Of a stretch of DNA of 64,000 nt, positions 32,714 through 38,855 are shown in pieces. The notes below the pieces were generated by a model, which saw only the letters and a program-made list of their open reading frames with translations, was not told the origin of the DNA and did not search any database. Position 1 is the first letter of the stretch, and each line of letters begins with the position of its first letter. Source of the stretch: Nitrospira sp. Lineage in GTDB: Bacteria; Nitrospirota; Nitrospiria; Nitrospirales; Nitrospiraceae. The stretch covers positions 2,852,001 through 2,916,000 of the forward strand of contig JBAOHZ010000009.1 of NCBI GenBank assembly GCA_037045225.1, written 5' to 3'. The position numbers were made by a program, and so were the translations under genes.

Positions 32714-33952
32714 TCAGGAGATGGCACGATCGAATCCGGCGGGGATAGTCCCCAGCACGGAGCGAATGCCACGGGCCGGAGCCTGTTCATCCTGATTCGC
32801 GAGATCGATGACGAGCGGAACGATATAGGGCTGTCCCTCGGAATCGTGGGTGATGGTCACGATGGGCTGGTGCAGCTTTCCTGAGTTGATGACGGAGACG
32901 ATGGCTCGTTCTCCGGTCGTCAGCGAGACATAGCTATAGACCGGGTAAATACCCATTACTTTCACGAAGAGCGAGATTAGTCGGGTCTCGTATTTCCCTT
33001 CCTGTCCTTCCTGATACAGTCGTTGCAGCGACTGGTGTGGGGTGAGCGGCGACGCGCCGCCGAATCCTGACAGCAGTTCGTCGTACCGATCCGTCACCAT
33101 CACGATCCGCGTCATATCCGAGGTGAAGGCCCCGCTGGTTTCCGCCGGAAATCCGCTTCCGTTCAAGTACGCATGGTGCTCCGCCACAATCTGTTCCACG
33201 GCCGGGGCAAACCCGCCCTGGCGTTCGAGCAGGATCGTGCCGCCACGTGCGTGGGATTCATAGATTCGGCGATTCTGTTCCGTGAGCGTGGTGGAGGTGT
33301 CGTGAATCCGTCGAAGAATGTTCGCCGGTACCTGCAGGAGTCCGATATCGTGGAGCAGAGCGCCGGTGGCTAATTCCTGGATGAGCATGAGGTCGTAGCT
33401 GGCTGCGTGTGCGAGAATCATCGAAAAGCTGCAGGTGGCGAGGGCGTGCTGGCTGAGCGGGGCGTCTCCATCGCGGCCCTGACTGAATGCCATAAACAAG
33501 GCATGAGAGTTTAATGCCTGCGCGACGGCACTGATGGCGTGCACGGTGTGTGCGGCCTCGTCTCGATCGACGATGCCTGTTTGGGCAATGCGCGAAAAGG
33601 TGCTTTGTACCGATGCTTCAAGTTGGGCACGTGCCGTTCTGGCCGTCAACAGTTCTTGAGTCATCGCTGCGAGAGACCGGACCTCCGATGCACTCGTCGC
33701 GTGGAAGGATGGTGTGTGCGCGACGATTGGTTGTTGGTAGGAGGGCGAGCCGGAGGGGGCCGGAAGATCGATTCCTCGACTCGGGTCGATGGAAAGATTT
33801 TTGATGCCTGCGCGTCGTAACTTCTCGATTTGCTCGTTGGTCTGGATCAGGAACGAGTGTCGTATGAAGGGCGAACGGAACCAGGCCACGTCCAGTTTGG
33901 CGACGTGCATGCCGATTCGCAGCGCATCAATGGTAATCGGTCGGTATGCCAT
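32714..33952 (-). CDS. degenerate HD-GYP domain protein
   Basis: A 412-residue protein. An N-terminal DUF3391-like segment (about 1-60) precedes an HD-GYP domain. Active-site residues His201-Asp202 and His234 are kept, as are His259-His260. Lys after HD is Leu205, the Glu of HHE is Ala261, the Asp of DG is Asn264 and GYP is GFP (267-269). HD-GYP enzymes hydrolyse cyclic di-GMP with two or three metals; the lost ligands suggest weak or no activity, perhaps a binding role. It lies downstream of rusA on the same strand. Confidence 0.85.
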   Translation of the reverse strand: MAYRPITIDALRIGMHVAKLDVAWFRSPFIRHSFLIQTNEQIEKLRRAGIKNLSIDPSRGIDLPAPSGSPSYQQPIVAHTPSFHATSASEVRSLAAMTQELLTARTARAQLEASVQSTFSRIAQTGIVDRDEAAHTVHAISAVAQALNSHALFMAFSQGRDGDAPLSQHALATCSFSMILAHAASYDLMLIQELATGALLHDIGLLQVPANILRRIHDTSTTLTEQNRRIYESHARGGTILLERQGGFAPAVEQIVAEHHAYLNGSGFPAETSGAFTSDMTRIVMVTDRYDELLSGFGGASPLTPHQSLQRLYQEGQEGKYETRLISLFVKVMGIYPVYSYVSLTTGERAIVSVINSGKLHQPIVTITHDSEGQPYIVPLVIDLANQDEQAPARGIRSVLGTIPAGFDRAIS

Positions 33953-33976
33953 AGCTGTAGGGTCGGTGCACGTGCG

Positions 33977-34450
33977 CTACCTTGTGGGGATGTCCTTGTG
34001 TGGCGTTGTGACCGCGGCACGCGATGTCGGCGGAGGGGCCGGAAACGGGGATCCGGGTGTTGCCGGCGGCACCACCGATAACAGTATTTCCATGCGAGGA
34101 TTGTCGCGATCCTGGTACTTGTAGAGGTGAGTTTCGATCACCCGATTGTCGTTCAGGCCGAGGCCCTCGCATAAGGCGTCTTGGGCAATCTTGAGTCCTC
34201 CGTCGGTATCTCGACGGAGCGCCGAGGCGAAGAAGAACCGGATTGATAATGCGAGGCTCGCCCGGCTCAAAGTTCGTCTTAGAGTACCATGATTCGATGA
34301 TTGGGCAAGCGCAAGCAGAATTTGTTGCCCGACGAGTTCCTTGTACGCACGGCCCCTCGCTGAGAGCAGGCGGCGTCCGTTGACGGTGGCGTATTGGTGG
34401 TTCACGCTAGGAGGAACGGGCAACGTGAGCGCGATAGAATCGTCCGTCAC
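33977..34450 (-). CDS. rusA: RusA-family Holliday junction resolvase
   Basis: A protein of about 157 residues with the RusA landmarks LTLPVPPSVNHQY near the start, RGRAYKEL, and RRDTDGGLKIAQDALCEGLGLNDNRV, which carries the conserved Asp residues of the metal site. RusA cuts Holliday junctions symmetrically; many copies are phage-derived. The start is uncertain: GTG 34450 matches the family N-terminus, while GTG 34621 would add a Pro/Arg-rich leader. The C-terminal ~25 residues are Pro/Ala-rich. It follows mraZ on the same strand; no phage genes are near. Confidence 0.8.
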   Translation of the reverse strand: MTDDSIALTLPVPPSVNHQYATVNGRRLLSARGRAYKELVGQQILLALAQSSNHGTLRRTLSRASLALSIRFFFASALRRDTDGGLKIAQDALCEGLGLNDNRVIETHLYKYQDRDNPRMEILLSVVPPATPGSPFPAPPPTSRAAVTTPHKDIPTR

Positions 34451-34646
34451 GTTCGTCGTCAGGGTGATGGACGTAACGGACGTCACGGGAGAGGCCGAGG
34501 TTCGTCTACGGATGGAGCGGGGTAGCAGCACCGGCTGCTCTGCGGGAAGTGGTACGGTCTGAGGCGCAGGCCTGAAGGAGGTGGTCCGAATCGGAAGGGG
34601 GGACTGTCTGGGGCGGGACACGCGGCGCAAGGGCCTGCCTATTACA

Positions 34647-35087
34647 CTAGAGAAGATTTTGGATCTTCGCCATATCCTGCTCGTACCGGTCTTCCGTTCT
34701 GGTGAGATATCGTCGCCATTCCGACGGTCCCCAGACTTCCAGACGGTGATACATTCCGACGAGGAAGAGTTCCTGATCTTCATCCATGGGAACGAGCTTA
34801 CGGAGGCGGCTTGGAATCAGGACGCGGCCGGCTTTATCGATATCTGACGTGCCGGCTTGCGACATGACATGGTGCATGAACAGACGGCTTTGGTCCTCGT
34901 CCAGGGTCATCCTGGTCCGCTCCAGAACCTTTTCCCATTCCTTGGCTGAGTACATCCAGAGTGTCTGCTCGGTATTCTTGACGAACATCACCTGATTACC
35001 CTCGGTCTCGAGACGTTCTCGAAGGGGAGAGGGGATCAGGAAGCGTCCCTTGTCATCGACTTTGCAGAGGTATTCGCCGGCAAACAT
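34647..35087 (-). CDS. mraZ: transcriptional regulator MraZ
   Basis: A 146-residue protein with two AbrB-like half-domains, each with a D-x3-R motif: DDKGRFLIPSPLRERL and DKAGRVLIPSRLRKLV. MraZ rings bind repeats upstream of the dcw cell-wall/division operon. Here no rsmH, ftsL or mur gene follows; rusA and an HD-GYP gene do. I see no GTGGG-type repeats upstream. The gene has its own strong promoter at 35183-35211 and an ~90-nt leader. Confidence 0.95.
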   Translation of the reverse strand: MFAGEYLCKVDDKGRFLIPSPLRERLETEGNQVMFVKNTEQTLWMYSAKEWEKVLERTRMTLDEDQSRLFMHHVMSQAGTSDIDKAGRVLIPSRLRKLVPMDEDQELFLVGMYHRLEVWGPSEWRRYLTRTEDRYEQDMAKIQNLL

Positions 35088-35182
35088 TATCGGCAGCCTC
35101 GCTCGTGAGGACGGCTACAGAGAAGCATCGATGGATCTGTACGTAGGTGCATAGGACTTGGCCGAATAGCTATTCTTGGCTG

Positions 35183-35211
35183 ATGGTAGGAGACACGACC
35201 AATCCTGTCAA
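35183..35211 (-). promoter_or_regulatory. sigma-70 promoter of mraZ
   Basis: Minus-strand TTGACA, a 17-bp spacer and TACCAT. It lies about 96 bp before the mraZ start, between fmdB and mraZ, indicating independent transcription of mraZ-rusA. Confidence 0.7.
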
Positions 35212-35233
35212 GTGAATATTCAGGACCCGGCGG

Positions 35234-35578
35234 TTATTCAAAGTCGGTCTGGTCGATGCCGGGCGGCGCATCCTGCCCACCTTCCATCGCTCCGTCGACA
35301 TCATCCCCGAGGTCTTCTCCCATTTCTTCCCCCATTTTTTTCATCATTCGGGCCATGCTCTGGGGGTCGTTTTCATCAAATCCGCTCAGATGGCTTGGAT
35401 CAGACAAGGCTTCGAGACGTGCTTCGTCTGATTTCGGCGACGCAAACCGGGAGAGGAGCCGCTCCAGGTTCGGACTGTGACAGTGCCCGCACGTCTGTTG
35501 AGGCGCCGCGCTGACGCTGAGGATCAACCGGGTCGTTCGTGTGCCACATTGGCGACAGCGATATTCGTAGATCGGCAT
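35234..35578 (-). CDS. FmdB-type zinc ribbon protein
   Basis: A 114-residue protein. The N-terminus MPIYEYRCRQCG with a later CGHCHSP forms the zinc ribbon typical of FmdB putative regulatory proteins. The C-terminal half is Met/Glu/Asp-rich and probably disordered. Members are proposed regulators, but function is mostly unproven. It starts 3 bp after the comF stop, so they are cotranscribed. Confidence 0.85.
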   Translation of the reverse strand: MPIYEYRCRQCGTRTTRLILSVSAAPQQTCGHCHSPNLERLLSRFASPKSDEARLEALSDPSHLSGFDENDPQSMARMMKKMGEEMGEDLGDDVDGAMEGGQDAPPGIDQTDFE

Positions 35579-35581
35579 GGG

Positions 35582-36394
35582 CTAGACTCTCAGCGCGGGC
35601 GGTTGGCCAAAGGCCGATGGAGGAAGCCAGGCGTCCGGTATCATACCAGCCTCTACGGAGCGGGCGAGCGCGAGGATGGCCACGTCTTTGGCGCCGGCCC
35701 TGCGCAGGACTCCGGCACACTCGTTGGCTGTGGTGCCGGTGGTGAACACATCATCAACCAGGAGTATGCGCTTGTCGGCCACTTCCTCGGGCTTCCGCAG
35801 AGTGAACGCCTGGCGGAGGTTCTGCAGGCGTGCCGAGCGGTGAAGAGTGGTCTGCGGATCGGTATCGACGGTACGAACCAAGTTCCGATAGGATACGGGG
35901 CGTTTCAGCACAGGCCCGATGCGATCGGCAAGGAGTAGGGATTGATTGAACTCTCGCTGTCGAAGGCGGTTGGGGTGGAGCGGGATCGGCATCAGGAGGT
36001 CAGCGTCCAGGTCTGCCGGGAGCGCTCGGACGAGCAGCGCGCCCAGGGCATCCGCCAGTCCCACCTTCCCGCGATATTTAAACAAGGCAATGGCGTCCTG
36101 TAGTGGGGGGCAGTAGGCATAGGCGGCCCAGACGTGCGAATAGTGAGGTGCGCGGGTACGGCAGTCATGACATTCATGCGTTGGGCTATGGACTGTCGCG
36201 TATGGTGACGCGAAGGGGCGGTGGCATCGCGGACAGGCCGGCCCTTGCAGCGGTTGAATCAGTTCCCAGCATCGGCGGCAGAAGAACGGCGTGGGATCAT
36301 GTGTGAGAGGTTGTTCGCAGGTGGCGCAGGCCGAAGGCATCAGCAGGTGTGAGGCCCGTTGGAACATGTCTGTGAACAAGGCGTGTAGGCTCAT
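35582..36394 (-). CDS. comF: ComF family amidophosphoribosyltransferase-like protein
   Basis: A protein of about 270 residues. A zinc-finger part has CATCEQPLTHD, CRRCWEL, CPRCHRPF and CHDCRTRAP. A phosphoribosyltransferase domain follows, with DLLMPIPLHPNRLRQREFNQS and the PRPP loop ILLVDDVFTTGTTANE. ComF proteins are linked to DNA uptake or handling. ATG 36394 is chosen; GTG 36442 would add 16 residues. The HhH lipoprotein at 28377 is the only other possible DNA-uptake gene in the window. Confidence 0.9.
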   Translation of the reverse strand: MSLHALFTDMFQRASHLLMPSACATCEQPLTHDPTPFFCRRCWELIQPLQGPACPRCHRPFASPYATVHSPTHECHDCRTRAPHYSHVWAAYAYCPPLQDAIALFKYRGKVGLADALGALLVRALPADLDADLLMPIPLHPNRLRQREFNQSLLLADRIGPVLKRPVSYRNLVRTVDTDPQTTLHRSARLQNLRQAFTLRKPEEVADKRILLVDDVFTTGTTANECAGVLRRAGAKDVAILALARSVEAGMIPDAWLPPSAFGQPPALRV

Positions 36395-36599
36395 GACAGA
36401 GGTCCGTGAAAATAGATCGGCCGTGCACACGAGATTGTGCACGGAACACCCCTCGGCCTGTCAAGGTTGTGGGGTATAAACGGGGTATGGTATAGGACGA
36501 TTCCGTCCGCATCGGGTTGATTCCCATGGCTCCGCGTTGTGCCGCTCCGAGGCACCTGCCGGGTGCCCCCGCAATCTGTCATGGTCGTCGGTTCTCATC

Positions 36600-37298
36600 A
36601 TGCAAGATCCCAGCAACGTGTTAGTACGTGTGCAGAATCTGTCCAAGGCCTATCGCCGAGGCGAGACGCTGGTGTCGGCATTACAAGATGTGACGCTCGA
36701 CGTGCACGGCGGGGAGTTTTGTGCGTTTGTGGGGCCGAGCGGATGCGGGAAGAGCACGTTACTGAATCTGATCGGAGGCCTCGATCAGCCGACCTCAGGT
36801 ACCATTGCGATCGAGAACCGGCCGGTGACCCAAGCAAGTGCCATGGAATGGACCCGGATACGAAGGGAATTGATTGGTATTGTCTTCCAGGCGTTTCATT
36901 TGATTCCCGGTCTGACGGTTGCGGAAAATGTGGCGTTGCCTTTGCTGCTGAGGGGGGAGCAGGGGGCCGCGGTGGCGGAACGGGTCGATGAGGTCTTGGT
37001 CGCGGTGCGAATGGACACCCGACGTTCACATCGGCCGAGCGAATTGTCGGGAGGAGAGCAGCAACGCGTGGCCATTGCCCGGGCGATCGTGCATCGACCA
37101 CGGCTGATTTTGGCCGATGAGCCGACCGGGAACCTCGATTCCAAGCAAGGGGCGGACATCGTCCGGTTGTTTCGGACGTTACCTCAACGGTTTGGACACT
37201 CTGTATTGCTGGTGACGCACAGCGATAGTGCGGCGGCAGCAGCCGACTATGTGTGGCATATGCGGGACGGCCGGCTGGTACAGTGTGTCAGGCCGTAG
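36600..37298 (+). CDS. LolD-like ABC transporter ATPase
   Basis: A 232-residue ATPase with Walker A GPSGCGKST, Q-loop IVFQAFHLIPG, signature LSGGEQQRVAIARAI and Walker B LILADEPTGNLD. It belongs to the LolD/MacB class. The matching permease is probably the 885-residue FtsX-type protein at 38856, which is separated from it by pyrD and a reverse-strand HTH gene. No ATG with a good ribosome binding site stands out; 36600 gives normal family length. Confidence 0.9.
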   Translation: MQDPSNVLVRVQNLSKAYRRGETLVSALQDVTLDVHGGEFCAFVGPSGCGKSTLLNLIGGLDQPTSGTIAIENRPVTQASAMEWTRIRRELIGIVFQAFHLIPGLTVAENVALPLLLRGEQGAAVAERVDEVLVAVRMDTRRSHRPSELSGGEQQRVAIARAIVHRPRLILADEPTGNLDSKQGADIVRLFRTLPQRFGHSVLLVTHSDSAAAAADYVWHMRDGRLVQCVRP

Positions 37299-37451
37299 TT
37301 CCCAAGGAGTATGTGTGATGTTCGAGAAGGATGCCTCTGTGCTCGTGACGTATGAACGCGCCCATATGAGCCAGGCACCACGGATTTCGGCGACGATGTG
37401 TGGCGTGCGGCGGCAAGGTTTGTCAACATCCTGCCAGGAGAAAGGACTAGC

Positions 37452-38378
37452 ATGGATTTGAGTGTGACCATTGCGGGAGTGAAATTCCCGACCTGTTTCA
37501 TGAATGCCTCCGGAGCGCTCTGTATGACGCGGGAGGAACTCCTTGCACTAGGACGTTCTCGAGCGGGAGCCATCGTGACCAAGTCGATGACCCTGGAGCC
37601 GAGGACCGGCAATCCTGAGCCGCGGTATTACGGGTTCTCCGGTGGGTCGATCAATTCCATGGGGCTCCCGAATCTTGGGTATCTTGCCTATGCGGAGATG
37701 ATTCCCGAGCTGAAACAGTTCGGGAAACCTGTGATCGCCAGCATCGCCGGCCTGTGTGAGGATGACTTTCTCACCATGGCGCGTGTGATTAATCAGGCGA
37801 AACCGGATCTGATCGAGGTGAATCTTTCCTGTCCGAACATTCCCGGTAAACCCCAGATCGCCTACGATCCGGTGGATTCAGAACGGCTGCTCAAGCGGGT
37901 GCGGCCCCTCATTACCGTTCCAATGGGCGTGAAGTTACCGCCCTATTTCGATCCGGCGCACCACGCGGTCATGGCCGAGGTGATCCGACGCTGCGGGGTG
38001 GATTACCTGAATTTGATCAATTCGGTCGGGAATGGTCTGGTCGTCGATCCCAAACGTGAAACGCCGGTCATTAAGCCGAAGGGCGGCTTTGGAGGATTGG
38101 GCGGATCGCTGATCAAACCGGTTGCGCTGGCGAATGTGCGAGCATTCTGGAAATTGCTGGAAGGGCGCATTCCCATCATCGGGACCGGTGGGGTCGTGCA
38201 GGGGCTCGATGCGTTTGAACATGTCCTGTGCGGGGCCTCGGCTGTTCAGGTGGGGACGGTGCTGGTCGAAGAAGGTGTCGGAGTGTTTGAGCGACTGGAG
38301 CGTGAGCTGGCGGCTGAGTTACACACGCGTGGCGCGACGTCGCTTGAGAGCCGTCGGGGGAAACTCAAAGAGCTGTGA
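37452..38378 (+). CDS. pyrD: dihydroorotate dehydrogenase, class 1A type
   Basis: A 308-residue FMN enzyme of pyrimidine synthesis. The catalytic Cys127 lies in EVNLSCPNIPGKPQIAYDP; the PGKPQ-x-AYD loop, the FMNASGALCMTREEL start and SINSMGLPNLG match class 1A enzymes such as Lactococcus PyrDA. Class 1A is soluble, homodimeric and uses fumarate, unlike the membrane class 2 form common in Gram-negative bacteria. It has no pyrK partner nearby, which excludes class 1B. AAAGGA precedes ATG 37452. A hairpin terminator follows. Confidence 0.92.
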   Translation: MDLSVTIAGVKFPTCFMNASGALCMTREELLALGRSRAGAIVTKSMTLEPRTGNPEPRYYGFSGGSINSMGLPNLGYLAYAEMIPELKQFGKPVIASIAGLCEDDFLTMARVINQAKPDLIEVNLSCPNIPGKPQIAYDPVDSERLLKRVRPLITVPMGVKLPPYFDPAHHAVMAEVIRRCGVDYLNLINSVGNGLVVDPKRETPVIKPKGGFGGLGGSLIKPVALANVRAFWKLLEGRIPIIGTGGVVQGLDAFEHVLCGASAVQVGTVLVEEGVGVFERLERELAAELHTRGATSLESRRGKLKEL

Positions 38379-38384
38379 TGAACG

Positions 38385-38416
38385 GTGCGCCGGTTCCAGC
38401 GACGAAACCGGCGCAC
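38385..38416. terminator. bidirectional hairpin between pyrD and LuxR HTH gene
   Basis: GTGCGCCGGTT and AACCGGCGCAC form a perfect 11-bp stem with a 10-bp loop between two convergent genes. T/A runs are short, so termination strength is uncertain. Confidence 0.65.
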
Positions 38417-38423
38417 GACGTGT

Positions 38424-38759
38424 TTATCGGAACGCGAAGTTCTTCGGGAGGAATCCCTGTTGCAACGCCTGCCGAAGCAGCTGCGCGACGTTGCGAACCT
38501 TCAATCGCCGCATCAAGTTAAAGCGATGCACCTCAACCGTCCGCACACTGATGGCCAGGCGACGGGCGATGTCTCGGTTGGTATTTCCTTGTGACACCAG
38601 TTTCAGAATTTCCTTCTGTCTGGGTGTCAGCGCCTCGGAGTGTGTCGTACGCGTGCGTACCGGCTTCGCGACCTTACGCGGTTGTTTCTTTTTGGTCGAT
38701 GAAGCGGGTTTGCTGGTCTTCGCGGGCTTTCTGGATTGAGGTCGTTTGCGTATTGCCAT
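38424..38759 (-). CDS. stand-alone LuxR-type HTH protein, copy 3
   Basis: A 111-residue protein with a very basic, Lys/Arg/Pro-rich tail (1-45) and a GerE-type HTH (SEALTPRQKEILKLVSQG, VRTVEVHRFNLMRRL, AQLLRQALQQGFL). It shares the ...VxNVAQLLxxALxxGFL ending with the HTH proteins at 7847 and 9823 but lacks the GFLL partner gene. No sensor domain is present. It is divergent from the large ABC permease gene, with a good promoter at 38796-38824. Confidence 0.85.
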   Translation of the reverse strand: MAIRKRPQSRKPAKTSKPASSTKKKQPRKVAKPVRTRTTHSEALTPRQKEILKLVSQGNTNRDIARRLAISVRTVEVHRFNLMRRLKVRNVAQLLRQALQQGFLPKNFAFR

Positions 38760-38795
38760 ATAGATGTATACCCCAAATTCGACTGAATTAATCCT

Positions 38796-38824
38796 AGCAT
38801 ATCTGGGCAAATCTGTAAAAACAA
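38796..38824 (-). promoter_or_regulatory. sigma-70 promoter of LuxR HTH gene copy 3
   Basis: Minus-strand TTGTTT, a 17-bp spacer and TATGCT, about 37 bp before the HTH start codon. It lies beside the divergent permease gene start. Confidence 0.55.
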
Positions 38825-38855
38825 CTACTAGAGTGTGATTTCAGTAGGTCTATCG

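Noticed and set aside
37318..37461. 47-codon frame with AAGGAG before it, overlapping the pyrD start
   Set aside because: Could be a leader peptide, but its sequence shows no family or attenuator-like feature and the frame could be chance.
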